A DNA stretch of 64,000 nucleotides from Cellulomonas sp. Root930 (GCA_001429255.1 LMJI01000001.1:3186931-3250930), one strand, 5' to 3'. Positions 1 through 8,944 are shown, counted from the stretch's first letter. Numbers and translations: made by a program. Notes: generated from the sequence alone by a model not told the origin.

Positions 1-538
1 CGAGCTCGATGATCTTGGCCTCGATCTCCTTGCCGACGTACGGCTGGAGGTCGCGGACGCGACGCATCTCCACCAGCGACGCGGGCAGGAAGCCGCGCAG
101 ACCGATGTCGAGGATGAGGCCGCCCTTGACGACCTCGATGACGGTGCCGGTGACGACGCCGTCCTCCTCCTTGATCTTCTCGATCGTGCCCCAGGCGCGC
201 TCGTACTGTGCGCGCTTCTTGGACAGGATCAGCCGGCCTTCCTTGTCCTCCTTCTGGAGGACGAGGGCCTCGACCACGTCGCCGACCTTGACGACCTCAC
301 CGGGGTCCACGTCGTGCTTGATGGACAGCTCACGGGAGGGGATGACGCCCTCGGTCTTGTAACCGATGTCGAGAAGGACCTCGTCGCGGTCGACCTTGAC
401 GATGGTGCCCTCGACGATGTCGCCATCGTTGAAGTACTTGATGGTGGCGTCGATCGCGGCGAGGAAGTCCTCGGCCGAGCCGATGTCGTTGATCGCGACC
501 TGCGGGGTGGCGGGCTTCGCGGGGGTGGTGATGCTCAT
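1..538 (-). CDS. rpsA: 30S ribosomal protein S1, N-terminal part (cut by window edge)
   Basis: The protein binds mRNA on the small ribosomal subunit and helps recruit it for initiation. About 179 codons are visible, starting with ATG at 538 (MSITTPAKPA). The first S1 OB-fold begins near residue 39 (DIVEGTIVKVDRDEVLLDIG) and a second begins near residue 127 (VTGTVIEVVKGGLILDIGLR). Actinobacterial S1 proteins have about four such repeats, so the remaining repeats lie beyond position 1. An acidic linker with LSKKRAQYERAW separates the repeats, as is usual for S1. Identity is secure; only the end is missing. Confidence 0.96.
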   Translation of the reverse strand, partial: MSITTPAKPATPQVAINDIGSAEDFLAAIDATIKYFNDGDIVEGTIVKVDRDEVLLDIGYKTEGVIPSRELSIKHDVDPGEVVKVGDVVEALVLQKEDKEGRLILSKKRAQYERAWGTIEKIKEEDGVVTGTVIEVVKGGLILDIGLRGFLPASLVEMRRVRDLQPYVGKEIEAKIIEL

Positions 539-758
539 GTAGGGATGGGCTCCGATGCGGACAGGGAAGTTGTACGGACTGAACGTGTGTGCCGGCGGCA
601 CGGTGACATGCGTGTGGTGATCGCGATCTGATGGGACGCCCTCGACTCCCCGGAGAGAGCCCTCGCACGAGCAGTACGAGTGAGGACACGCCGACGCAAC
701 AAGGCGCGCGGCACCGCCGTCTACCCTATCCGGGTGACGATGGGCAGGTCAAAGCCGA

Positions 759-1784
759 TCAGGCGAGCGCGCGCGCGACCGCCAGCAGCTCGTCGGGCAC
801 GTACTTGACCTTGCCGGCCACCTCGCTGAGCGGCACCATCACCACGGACTCACCACGCAGCGCCGTCATGACGTTCGACTGGCCGGCGCTGGCGGCGTCG
901 ATGGCCGCGACCCCGAACCGCGAGCCCAGGATCCGGTCGACGTGCGTCGGGATGCCTCCGCGCTGGACATGACCCAGCACGACGACGCGGGTGTCGAAGC
1001 CGGTGCGGTTCTCGATCTCCACCTTGAGCCGCTGACCGATGGCCCCCGCGATGATGTCGCCGAACTTGCCCATCGGCGTCTCGTAGTCCATCGAGGTCCC
1101 CTGCGCGGGCACGGCACCCTCGGCGACGACGATGATCGAGAAGCTCGCGTGGGCGCGGTGGCGGTGCTTGAGGAACTTCTCGATCTTGTCGATGTCGAAC
1201 GGCGCCTCGGGGGCGAGCACGATCTCGGCTCCCCCGGCGATGCCCGACGTCGCGGCGATCCAGCCCGCGTGCCGGCCCATGACCTCGACGATCATCACGC
1301 GGTTGTGGCTCTCCGCGGTGGTGTGGATGCGGTCGATCGCCTCGGTCGCGATGGACACGGCGGTGTCGAACCCGATCGACTGGTCGGTGCCCCAGACGTC
1401 GTTGTCGATCGTCTTGGGGATCGCGACGATGCGGATGCCGGCCTCGGCCACCTTGCTCGCGGCGTGCAGCGTGCCGTCGCCGCCGATGCAGATGAGCGCC
1501 TCGATCTTCTCCGACTCGAGCGTGGACAGCACCGCGTCGAGCCCGCCGTTGTCGGCGTGGGGGTGGTACCGGGCGGTCCCGAGCAGGGTGCCGCCGACCG
1601 CCAGCTGGTTGCGGATGTGCTCCCGAGTCAGGGGCATGCTGAGCCCGTCGACGACGCCGCGCCACCCGTTGCGGAAGCCGGTGATCGTGTGCCCGTACTC
1701 GCCCTCGCCACGCTTGACGACGGCGCGGATCGCGGCGTTGAGGCCGGGGACGTCGCCGCCGCCCGTGAGCAGACCGACTCGCAC
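759..1784 (-). CDS. pfkA: 6-phosphofructokinase, ATP-type with mixed active-site signature
   Basis: It phosphorylates fructose 6-phosphate to the 1,6-bisphosphate in glycolysis. At 341 residues it has the usual bacterial length. The phosphate loop LTGGGDVPGLN is near residue 6, GGDGTL is at 101-106 and PKTIDNDV at 123-130. Gly104 is the residue of ATP-using enzymes (PPi-using enzymes have Asp there), whereas Lys124 is typical of PPi-using enzymes. I recall this Gly104/Lys124 pair from actinobacterial ATP-PFKs. The gene stands alone, with rpsA upstream on the same strand after a 220-base gap. Phosphate donor is inferred from Gly104. Confidence 0.95.
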   Translation of the reverse strand: MRVGLLTGGGDVPGLNAAIRAVVKRGEGEYGHTITGFRNGWRGVVDGLSMPLTREHIRNQLAVGGTLLGTARYHPHADNGGLDAVLSTLESEKIEALICIGGDGTLHAASKVAEAGIRIVAIPKTIDNDVWGTDQSIGFDTAVSIATEAIDRIHTTAESHNRVMIVEVMGRHAGWIAATSGIAGGAEIVLAPEAPFDIDKIEKFLKHRHRAHASFSIIVVAEGAVPAQGTSMDYETPMGKFGDIIAGAIGQRLKVEIENRTGFDTRVVVLGHVQRGGIPTHVDRILGSRFGVAAIDAASAGQSNVMTALRGESVVMVPLSEVAGKVKYVPDELLAVARALA

Positions 1785-1890
1785 GCTGGCACTCCTTGAT
1801 CGCGGGAACTACTGGACGGGTAGCGCGTCATCGGGCTGCCGTACGACAGCGTATCCGCGGTGTCGACGCGGCAGACGTGACACTGGTCCC

Positions 1891-2709
1891 ATGAGCGACG
1901 ACCAGCTGGCCGAGGCAGGCTACCTCGACGTCCCGTCAGCCTCGGGGGGATCCGCGAGCCGCGGTTGGTGGGACGCCAACGCGCGGGAGTACCTCGACGA
2001 GCACGGCACCTTCCTCGGACCCGCCGACTTCTGCTGGTGCCCCGAGGGCGTGCGGGAGAAGGACGCGCACCTGCTGGGCGACCTGACCGGCCGGCGCGTG
2101 CTCGAGGTGGGCGCGGGAGCCGCCCAGTGCGCGCGCTGGCTCGTCGGCGAGGGCGTCGACGTCGTCGCGACCGACGTGTCCGGCGGGATGCTCGCGGCGG
2201 GAGCCCGGTACGACACCGAGGTCGGGCGGACGACACCGATGGTCCAGGCCGACGCCAGGGCGCTCCCCTTCGCGGACGCCTCGTTCGACGTCGCGTTCAC
2301 GGCGTTCGGCGCGCTCCCCTTCGTGCCCGACGCCGACCGGGTCCACGCGGAGGTCGCCCGGGTGCTGCGGCCCGGCGGCCGCTGGGTGTTCGCCGTGACC
2401 CACCCGGTCCGGTGGGCGTTCCCCGACGACCCCGGCGAGGCGGGTCTCACGGCCACGCGGTCGTACTTCGACCGGACGCCCTACGCCGAGCTCGGCGAGT
2501 CGGGGCGCGTGCTGTACGCCGAGTACCACCGGACCCTGGGCGACCACGTGGCCGAGCTGGCGGCCGCGGGGTTCGTCCTCGAGCGGCTGGTGGAACCGGA
2601 GTGGCCCGTGGGCCACGACCGCACCTGGGGCGGCTGGGGGCCGGTGCGCGGAGCGCGGCTGCCGGGGACGGCCATCTTCGTCACGCACCGCGGGCGACCG
2701 TCCGCGTAG
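1891..2709 (+). CDS. Class I SAM-dependent methyltransferase
   Basis: A 272-residue Rossmann-fold methyltransferase of the Methyltransf_11 type. Motif I is VLEVGAGAAQ at 70-79, the acidic residue that would bind the ribose is Asp95 (VVATDVS), and a motif IV/post-I region follows (DASFDVAFTAFGALPFV). The C-terminal third (RTPYAELGESGRVLYAEYHRT) resembles actinobacterial proteins of unknown substrate. The frame stays open far upstream, but ATG at 1891 is the start because the upstream part overlaps pfkA antisense and lacks protein-like sequence. It is divergent from pfkA. The substrate is unknown. Confidence 0.85.
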   Translation: MSDDQLAEAGYLDVPSASGGSASRGWWDANAREYLDEHGTFLGPADFCWCPEGVREKDAHLLGDLTGRRVLEVGAGAAQCARWLVGEGVDVVATDVSGGMLAAGARYDTEVGRTTPMVQADARALPFADASFDVAFTAFGALPFVPDADRVHAEVARVLRPGGRWVFAVTHPVRWAFPDDPGEAGLTATRSYFDRTPYAELGESGRVLYAEYHRTLGDHVAELAAAGFVLERLVEPEWPVGHDRTWGGWGPVRGARLPGTAIFVTHRGRPSA

Positions 2710-2731
2710 ACGGCCGCCCGCGGTCAGTGCG

Positions 2732-4390
2732 TCAGTGCACCGTCGCCTTCTCGGAGCCGGCGCCGGTCAGCGACCGGACCTCCATCTCCGCGAACTTCTC
2801 GGGGTGCGGCGGTTCCTTGCTCAGGTAGGTGCCGACGATCCCGAGGACGAACGCGAGCGGGATCGAGATCAGGCCGGGGTTCTCCAGCGGGATCAGGTGG
2901 AAGTCGATGTCGGTGTTCTTGATCATCGACAGGCTCGCGCCCGTGACCGGGTCGACCTTGCCGGAGACCACCGGCGAGAACGTGATGAGCACGAGGCAGG
3001 AGATGAGTCCCCCGTACATGCTCCACAGGGCGCCCGACGTGTTGAACCTCTTCCAGAAGAGCGAGTAGAGGATCGTCGGCAGGTTGGCGCTGGCGGCGAC
3101 CGCGAAGGCCAGCGCCACGAGGAACGCCACGTTCTGCCCGTTGGCGAAGATGCCGCCGATGATCGCCAGGATGCCGATGACCACCACGGTGATCCGCGCG
3201 ACCCGCACCTCACCGTCGGGCTTGACCTCGCCGTGCTTGATCACCGACGCGTAGATGTCGTGGGCGAACGAGGCGGCGGCCGTGATGGTCAGTCCGGCGA
3301 CCACGGCGAGGATCGTCGCGAACGCCACCGCGGAGATCAGACCCAGCAGGATCGTGCCGCCCAGCTCGTACGCGAGCAGCGGTGCCGCCGAGTTCACGCC
3401 TCCCGGGGCTGCCTTGATCACCTCCGGACCGACCAGCGCCGCGGCGCCGTACCCGAGCACGAGCGTGAACAGGTAGAAGATGCCGATCAGCCAGATCGCC
3501 CAGACGACCGAGCGACGTGCCTCCTTCGCCGTCGGGACCGTGTAGAAGCGCATCAGCACGTGCGGGAGGCCCGCCGTACCGAGCACCAGCGCGAGGGCGA
3601 GCGACAGGAAGTTGAGCTGGCTCATCGCGCTCACGCCGTACTGCCGACCGGGCTCGATGATCGACTCGCCACCCTCGCCGGCCGAGTCGATGGCGCCCTG
3701 CAGGAGGTCGGAGAGGTTGAACCCGAACTTGGCCAGCACCCAGAGCGTCATGACGGCAGCGCCGGCGATCAGCAGGATCGCCTTGATGATCTGCACCCAG
3801 GTGGTGCCCTTCATCCCGCCGACGAGCACGTACAGGATCATCAGCCCGCCGACGACGGCGATGACCAGGCCCTGCGCCGCCGCACCCTCGACTCCGAGGA
3901 GCAGTGCGACGAGGCCGCCGGCGCCGGCCATCTGCGCCAGCAGGTAGAAGAAGACCACCGTCAGGGTCGCCAGCGCGGCGGCCATGCGGACCGGGCGCTG
4001 CCTGAGCCGGAACGACAGGACGTCCGCCATGGTGAAGCGGCCGGTGTTCCGGAGCAGCTCGGCCACCAGCAGCAGCGCGACCAGCCACGCCACCAGGAAG
4101 CCGATCGAGTACAGGAAGCCGTCGTACCCGTTGATCGCGATGGCGCCGCAGATGCCCAGGAACGACGCCGCCGACAGGTAGTCACCCGCGATCGCGGTGC
4201 CGTTCTGCGGGCCGGTGAACGAGCGCCCGGCGGCGTAGTAGTCCGCGGCCGTCTTGTTGTTGCGCGAGGCCCGGAACACGATCACCAGCGTGATGGCGAC
4301 GAAGCCACCGAAGATCGCGATGTTGACCCACGGGTTGCCGATGTCCTCGGTCTCCGCGGCACGCAGGAGAGAGCTCAGGGAGGTGATCAT
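2732..4390 (-). CDS. Sodium:solute symporter, acetate/monocarboxylate (ActP/MctC) type
   Basis: A 552-residue membrane carrier of the SSS family with about 13 hydrophobic helices; it should couple Na+ or H+ entry to uptake of acetate or another short monocarboxylate. The N-terminal region FRASRNNKTAADYYAAGRSF and GDYLSAASFLG are typical of ActP-like members. The ATG at 4390 overlaps the stop of the DUF485 gene by four bases (ATGA), so translation is probably coupled. The DUF485 partner is the usual companion of ActP-type carriers (yjcH-actP in E. coli). Substrate is inferred from family and neighbour. Confidence 0.9.
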   Translation of the reverse strand: MITSLSSLLRAAETEDIGNPWVNIAIFGGFVAITLVIVFRASRNNKTAADYYAAGRSFTGPQNGTAIAGDYLSAASFLGICGAIAINGYDGFLYSIGFLVAWLVALLLVAELLRNTGRFTMADVLSFRLRQRPVRMAAALATLTVVFFYLLAQMAGAGGLVALLLGVEGAAAQGLVIAVVGGLMILYVLVGGMKGTTWVQIIKAILLIAGAAVMTLWVLAKFGFNLSDLLQGAIDSAGEGGESIIEPGRQYGVSAMSQLNFLSLALALVLGTAGLPHVLMRFYTVPTAKEARRSVVWAIWLIGIFYLFTLVLGYGAAALVGPEVIKAAPGGVNSAAPLLAYELGGTILLGLISAVAFATILAVVAGLTITAAASFAHDIYASVIKHGEVKPDGEVRVARITVVVIGILAIIGGIFANGQNVAFLVALAFAVAASANLPTILYSLFWKRFNTSGALWSMYGGLISCLVLITFSPVVSGKVDPVTGASLSMIKNTDIDFHLIPLENPGLISIPLAFVLGIVGTYLSKEPPHPEKFAEMEVRSLTGAGSEKATVH

Positions 4391-4737
4391 GCGGGGCCAC
4401 CGTCCAGCGCATCGCCGTTCTCGATGTGCAGGCGGAGGCGCTCGGCCACCGCGTCCTGCCGGTTGTTGGCCCAGCGCGCGTAGATCATCGTGATCGCGAA
4501 GGTGCTGACGAACTGCCCGAGGCCGAGGAGCAGGCCGATGTTGATGTTGCCCCACACCTTCGTCGACATGAAGTCGTGGGCGTAGGCCGCGAGCAGGACG
4601 TACAGGAAGTACCAGGCAAGGAAGAAGGCCGTCATGGGGAAGACGAAGCGACGGAACCGGTGCCTGAGGGCCTGGAACTCGTCGCTGGTCTGTACTCGTT
4701 GGTAGTCGGTCTCGCGTTCTCCGAAGGTCTCGGTCAC
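4387..4737 (-). CDS. DUF485 membrane protein, partner of the symporter
   Basis: A 116-residue protein with two membrane helices (residues about 34-57 and 70-95) and the DUF485 core FPMTAFFLAWYFLYVLLAAYA followed by NINIGLLLGLGQFVSTF. Such proteins are nearly always encoded with acetate-type SSS carriers; their exact role is not settled. It is the first gene of a two-gene operon, and its stop overlaps the symporter start. A CRP/GlxR-like site lies 56 bases upstream. Confidence 0.88.
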   Translation of the reverse strand: MTETFGERETDYQRVQTSDEFQALRHRFRRFVFPMTAFFLAWYFLYVLLAAYAHDFMSTKVWGNINIGLLLGLGQFVSTFAITMIYARWANNRQDAVAERLRLHIENGDALDGGPA

Positions 4738-4792
4738 CAGCGCCTCCCAGCAAGGGACGTCAGTGGCTCCGTCGCCACTGTGTGCCCGACAC

Positions 4793-4808
4793 TGTGGCGC
4801 AGATCACC
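4793..4808. promoter_or_regulatory. Candidate CRP/GlxR-type site
   Basis: TGTG-N7-TCAC with GCGCAGA between the half sites matches the core of cAMP-receptor (CRP/GlxR) sites. It sits 56 bases before the DUF485 start in the 139-base gap to polA. Corynebacterial acetate-uptake genes are under GlxR control, which makes the placement sensible. It is a sequence match only. Confidence 0.4.
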
Positions 4809-4876
4809 CCGAAGTGCATCCGATAGTTACGACGAACCTGCCGAAAACCGCCGAATCCCCACGATCGAGGGACAGA

Positions 4877-7615
4877 TCAGTGCCCGGCGTCGTGCCAGGA
4901 GCCGCCCGCACCGACCGTCACGTCCAGCGCCACGTCCAGCGGGCCGTCGGCAGCCGCGTCCCCCGCGGCGCCCATCTGCTCGCGCACGAGCGCCTCGACC
5001 TCGTCCCGCTCCCCTGCCACGACCTCGAGCACCAGCTCGTCGTGCACCTGCAGGAGCATCCGCGAGCCGAGCCCGCGGCGGGTGAGCTCCCGGCCGACGC
5101 CGAGCATCGCCACCTTGATCAGGTCGGCGGCGCTGCCCTGGATCGGCGCGTTGAGCGCCATCCGCTCGGCCACCTCCCGTCGCTGGCGGTTGTCGCTCGT
5201 CAGGTCCGGGAGATACCGGCGGCGGCCGAGGATCGTGGCGGTGTAGCCGGTCTGCCGGGCGACGTCGACCACGCCCGTCAGGTAGTCGCGCACCCCGCCG
5301 AACCGCGAGAAGTAGTCCTGCATGAGCGCCGCGGCCTCGGACACCTCGATCGAGAGCTGCTGGGAGAGGCCGTAGGACGACAGCCCGTACGCCAGGCCGT
5401 AGCTCATGGCCTTGATCTTCGACCGCATGGCGGGCGTGACCTCGTCGGTCGGCACGCCGAACACGCGGGAGCCGACATAGCTGTGCAGGTCCTCGCCGGA
5501 GCGGAAGGCGTCGATCAGGCCCTCGTCGCCCGACAGGTGCGCCATGATCCGCATCTCGATCTGCGAGTAGTCGGCGGTCAGGAGCGTCTCGTACCCGTCG
5601 CCGACCACGAACGCGCGCCGGATCTGCCGGCCCGCCTCCGTGCGGATGGGGATGTTCTGGAGGTTGGGGTCCGCCGAGGACAGCCGGCCCGTGGCGGCGA
5701 TGGTCTGCTGGAACGTGGTGTGGATGCGTCCGTCCGCGGCGATGGACCGCAGGAGGCCCTCGACGGTCTGCCGCAGCCGGATGGCGTCCCGGTGGGCCAG
5801 CAGGTGCTCGAGGAACGGGTGCTGCGTGCGTGCGAACAGGTCGGTGAGCGCGTTCGCGTCCGTGGTGTACCCGGTCTTGATCTTCTTGGTCTTCGGCATG
5901 CCCAGCTGGTCGAACAGGACCTCCTGGAGCTGCTTGGGCGACCCGAGGTTCACCTCGCGCCCGATGACCGCGTACGCCTCGGCAGCGGCGTTCTGCACCT
6001 GGCTGTCGAACGACTTCTCGAGTCCCGACAGGTAGCCGGAGTCGATCGCGATCCCGGTCCGCTCCATCCGCGCCAGCACGTCGACCAGGGGCAGCTCGAG
6101 CGTGTCGAGGAGGCTGGTGGCGCCCCGGTCGGCCACCTCGCCGCCCAGCACGTCGGCCAGGTCCCGGACCGCGGCGGCACGGACGGCTGCACGGCGGCCC
6201 TCGTCGGTGCCGTCCAGCTCGAGGTCCAGCGCACCCTGCGCACCGTCCGCGGCCTCGTCGGCGCCCAGCTCGCGATGCAGGTAGCCGATCGCGAGGTCGG
6301 TGAGGTCGTACGCGCGGCGGTCGGGCTGGCACAGGTAGGCCGCGAGCTCGGTGTCGAACACCACGCCGGCGAGCGGCAGACCGCGGCCGGCCAGCGCGTG
6401 CCAGGCCTCCTTCGAGGCGTGCACGATCTTCGGTGCCGCGGGGTCGGCGAGCCACGCCGCCAGCGCGGTCTCGTCCGGGGGCTGGATCTCGGCCAGGTCG
6501 AACGCGGCCGCCTGGCCGTCCGGGTCCGCCAGCGCGATCCCCCAGGCGTCGCCACCGGCGGGGGCACCCGAGCCGCGGACGTCCACGCCGAGGGGCTTCC
6601 CGGCCCGGGCGGCGAGCCAGTCGGCGAGCTCGCCGGAGCCGAGGACCGTGAGGTCAAGCTGGGCGGCGGCGACCGTCCCCGGTCCGTCGCCGGCCTCGTC
6701 GGGCAGCATGGCGAAGAGCCGGTCGCGGATCGCGCGGAACTCGAGCTCCTCGAGCACGGCGTGCAGGGCGGGCCGGTCCCAGGGCCGCGCCGCGAGGTCC
6801 TCCGGGCCCAGCGGCAGCTCGATGTCGGTGAGCAGCGCGTTGAGCTGGCGGTTCAGGCGCACCTGGTCGAGGTTGTCCCGCAGCGACTCCCCCGCCTTGC
6901 CGGGCACCTGGTCCGCGGCGGCGAGGATCCCGTCGAGCCCGTCGTACTGGACGATCCACTTCGCGGCCGTCTTCGGGCCGACCCCGGGGATACCGGGCAG
7001 GTTGTCGCTGCTCTCCCCGACGAGCGCGGCGAGGTCCGGGTAGCGGGCGGGCGGCACCCCGTACTTCGTCTCGACTGCCGCCGGCGTCATCCGGGCCAGC
7101 TCCGAGACGCCCTTGACCGGGTAGAGGACCGTGACGTCCTCGTTCACCAGCTGGAGCGCGTCGCGGTCGCCGGTGCAGATCAGCACCTGCATGCCCTGCG
7201 CCCGCGCCTGGACGGACAGCGTGGCCAGGATGTCGTCGGCCTCGAACTGGGGCTTGGACAGGTACGGGATGTGCATGGTCTCGAGGACCCGCTGGATGAC
7301 TTCCACCTGCCCCTTGAACGGGGCGGGTGTGGCATCCCGGTTGCCCTTGTACGCCTCGTACACCTCGGTCCGGAACGTCGTGCGGCCCGCGTCGAACGCG
7401 ACCGCCACGTGCGTCGGCGCCTCGTCCCGCAGCAGGTTGGCGATCATCGAGAAGAACCCGAACACCGCGTTGGTGGGCTCGCCGGACGACGTCGCGAACT
7501 TGTCCACCGGGAGTGCGAAGAACGCCCGGTAGGCCATCGAGTGACCGTCGATCAGGAGGAGTCGGGCAGGCGTTCCGGGAGTGGCCGGCGGAACCGCTGG
7601 CAGTGCGTCGCTCAC
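4877..7615 (-). CDS. polA: DNA polymerase I
   Basis: A 912-residue family A polymerase for repair and Okazaki-fragment processing. The N-terminal 5'-3' exonuclease domain starts with LLLIDGHSMAYRAFFALP and contains CTGDRDALQLV. The middle exonuclease-like domain has VDVRGSGAP where active enzymes carry a DxE motif, so proofreading is probably lost, as known for other actinobacterial Pol I. Polymerase motif A is TADYSQIEMRIMAHLSG, motif B RSKIKAMSYGLAYG and motif C LLQVHDELVLEV. I chose GTG at 7615 rather than ATG at 7636, because a -10 box ends seven bases before it and the longer form would overlap the divergent thioesterase start. Confidence 0.96.
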   Translation of the reverse strand: MSDALPAVPPATPGTPARLLLIDGHSMAYRAFFALPVDKFATSSGEPTNAVFGFFSMIANLLRDEAPTHVAVAFDAGRTTFRTEVYEAYKGNRDATPAPFKGQVEVIQRVLETMHIPYLSKPQFEADDILATLSVQARAQGMQVLICTGDRDALQLVNEDVTVLYPVKGVSELARMTPAAVETKYGVPPARYPDLAALVGESSDNLPGIPGVGPKTAAKWIVQYDGLDGILAAADQVPGKAGESLRDNLDQVRLNRQLNALLTDIELPLGPEDLAARPWDRPALHAVLEELEFRAIRDRLFAMLPDEAGDGPGTVAAAQLDLTVLGSGELADWLAARAGKPLGVDVRGSGAPAGGDAWGIALADPDGQAAAFDLAEIQPPDETALAAWLADPAAPKIVHASKEAWHALAGRGLPLAGVVFDTELAAYLCQPDRRAYDLTDLAIGYLHRELGADEAADGAQGALDLELDGTDEGRRAAVRAAAVRDLADVLGGEVADRGATSLLDTLELPLVDVLARMERTGIAIDSGYLSGLEKSFDSQVQNAAAEAYAVIGREVNLGSPKQLQEVLFDQLGMPKTKKIKTGYTTDANALTDLFARTQHPFLEHLLAHRDAIRLRQTVEGLLRSIAADGRIHTTFQQTIAATGRLSSADPNLQNIPIRTEAGRQIRRAFVVGDGYETLLTADYSQIEMRIMAHLSGDEGLIDAFRSGEDLHSYVGSRVFGVPTDEVTPAMRSKIKAMSYGLAYGLSSYGLSQQLSIEVSEAAALMQDYFSRFGGVRDYLTGVVDVARQTGYTATILGRRRYLPDLTSDNRQRREVAERMALNAPIQGSAADLIKVAMLGVGRELTRRGLGSRMLLQVHDELVLEVVAGERDEVEALVREQMGAAGDAAADGPLDVALDVTVGAGGSWHDAGH

Positions 7616-7622
7616 GGGTGCC

Positions 7623-7650
7623 AACCTATCTGCCATGTCCGACACGACAA
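7623..7650 (-). promoter_or_regulatory. Probable polA promoter, leaderless
   Basis: On the minus strand TTGTCG (7650-7645) and TAGGTT (7628-7623) are 16 bases apart. The -10 box ends seven bases before GTG at 7615, so the transcript would start at or next to the start codon. The promoter lies within the first codons of the divergent thioesterase gene. Confidence 0.55.
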
Positions 7651-8051
7651 CGCCATCGCCAGCCCTGCTCTCCACGTTCACAGGCACCCTCATCGAGCGC
7701 ATGGGCATCGTGGTGACCGAGGCCTCCGCACAGCGCACCGTGGCCACCATGCCGGTCGCCGGCAACACGCAGCCCTACGGCCTGCTGCACGGCGGCGCGT
7801 CCGCGGTTCTGGCCGAGACGCTGGGCTCCATCTCCGCCATGGCGCACGCGGGCGAGGGACGCGCGGCCGTCGGGATCGAGCTCAACGCCACGCACCACCG
7901 GTCCGCACGGTCGGGCCTGGTCACCGGGACCGCGACGGCGCTGCACCTGGGCGGGACCCTCGCCACCTACCAGGTGGTGGTCGAGGACGACGGCGGTCGG
8001 CTGGTCTGCACGGCCCGGCTCACCTGCATGCTGATCGACGCGCGGCCCTGA
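7635..8051 (+). CDS. Hotdog-fold acyl-CoA thioesterase (PaaI/YdiI type)
   Basis: A 138-residue single hotdog domain expected to hydrolyse acyl- or aryl-CoA thioesters. The segment PYGLLHGGASAVLAETLGS carries the HGG motif of the PaaI/4-hydroxybenzoyl-CoA thioesterase group, followed by GIELNATHHRSARSG. The start is ATG at 7635 (MSDTTTPSP); no clear Shine-Dalgarno sequence precedes it. It is divergent from polA and its 3' end overlaps the convergent GNAT gene by 85 bases. The substrate is unknown. Confidence 0.88.
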   Translation: MSDTTTPSPALLSTFTGTLIERMGIVVTEASAQRTVATMPVAGNTQPYGLLHGGASAVLAETLGSISAMAHAGEGRAAVGIELNATHHRSARSGLVTGTATALHLGGTLATYQVVVEDDGGRLVCTARLTCMLIDARP

Positions 8052-8686
8052 TCCGCGCCTGACGCGCGCGCGGGCTGGACCGGGTCCTCGACGGGCTGCC
8101 GTGCGGCGCGTGCCTGCCGACGACGGGCGATGAGGTCCTCGAGCCCGCGCGGGCCGGAGCGCCGTGCGGCACCCGCTGCGCCGACGTGGCCCTGGTCGTG
8201 CGCGAGCTTGCGCTGCAGAGCCGCGGCCGTCACCACCCGGTGCGACGCCGCCGGCGCGAACCCGAGCCGGGCGAGGAAGCGCTGCATCCCGCGGGAACCC
8301 GGCAGCGGCGACGAGTACAGCTCGGTCGCGCCGGCCTCCTCCGCGACCGTCGTCGCGCCGACCAGCAGGGCGTGCCCGAGGCCGCGACGGCGCGCGGCGG
8401 GCAGCACGTACACCGCCTCGATGTCGAGGCTCACGACGTCGGTGAACGGTCCGGGACCGACGACGCGGGCGAGCAGCAGCCCGGCCGGGTCGTCATCGAG
8501 CAGAGCCAGCAGCACGCGTCCGCCGGGGACGGCGAGGAGCGCTCCCAGCTGGTCGCGGAGTCGGTCGGCGTCGTCGGTGCAGAGCTGGGAACCCACACCG
8601 GCCTCCTGGCGCGCGGCGAGGCAGAGCTCGACAAGGCTCTCCAGGTCGCCCGGCAGGGCTTCGCGGACTTGCACTCCAAGACGCAC
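7967..8686 (-). CDS. GNAT family N-acetyltransferase with basic C-terminal tail
   Basis: A 239-residue protein. Residues about 5-160 form a GNAT domain with the acetyl-CoA loop seen as YVLPAARRRGLGHALLVGA, a Q/RxxGxG/A-type motif, and LARLGFAPAASHRVV near the end. The remaining 70 residues are Arg/Pro/Ala-rich and look disordered; part of them is encoded antisense to the 3' end of the thioesterase gene. GTG at 8686 is supported by GGAGGT nine bases upstream. The acceptor substrate is unknown, and the overlapping tail could be read-through sequence under little selection. Confidence 0.72.
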   Translation of the reverse strand: MRLGVQVREALPGDLESLVELCLAARQEAGVGSQLCTDDADRLRDQLGALLAVPGGRVLLALLDDDPAGLLLARVVGPGPFTDVVSLDIEAVYVLPAARRRGLGHALLVGATTVAEEAGATELYSSPLPGSRGMQRFLARLGFAPAASHRVVTAAALQRKLAHDQGHVGAAGAARRSGPRGLEDLIARRRQARAARQPVEDPVQPARASGADQGRASISMQVSRAVQTSRPPSSSTTTW

Positions 8687-8900
8687 GGCAGTGGTACCTC
8701 CAGACGGGACGAGGGGGATCCGGTCGGGGTGACGCCACCTCTGCCCACGACGGCGCCGTCATCGATCATGGCGCAGCCTCCACCGTATGCCTAGCCCCCG
8801 GGAGAGGGGCACCGCACTCGGTGGTGGGTCAAACTGGACGTCCGACCACAAAACCCGACACGCTCAGGCCCGCACGGCCCCGACACTCGCCATCGCGAAA

Positions 8901-8944
8901 TGAACAAGACACAATCCCTGCCTATCGTCCTGCCACACGGCAGG
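8901..8944 (+). promoter_or_regulatory. Candidate liv-operon promoter with hairpin at its start point
   Basis: In the 332-base gap 8687-9018 I see TGAACA (8901-8906) and TATCGT (8923-8928) 16 bases apart, giving a start near 8935 and an 84-base leader. A perfect 6-bp inverted repeat, CCTGCC-ACAC-GGCAGG (8929-8944), sits on the predicted start and could be an operator or leader hairpin. The rest of the gap shows no gene. Confidence 0.4.

Noticed and set aside
1132..1890. Upstream extension of the methyltransferase frame
   Set aside because: It is antisense to pfkA and has no protein-like sequence.
4763..8062. A 1099-codon open frame on the plus strand
   Set aside because: It lies antisense to polA, is Arg/Gly/Leu/His-rich without domains, and arises from the G/C third-position pattern of polA.
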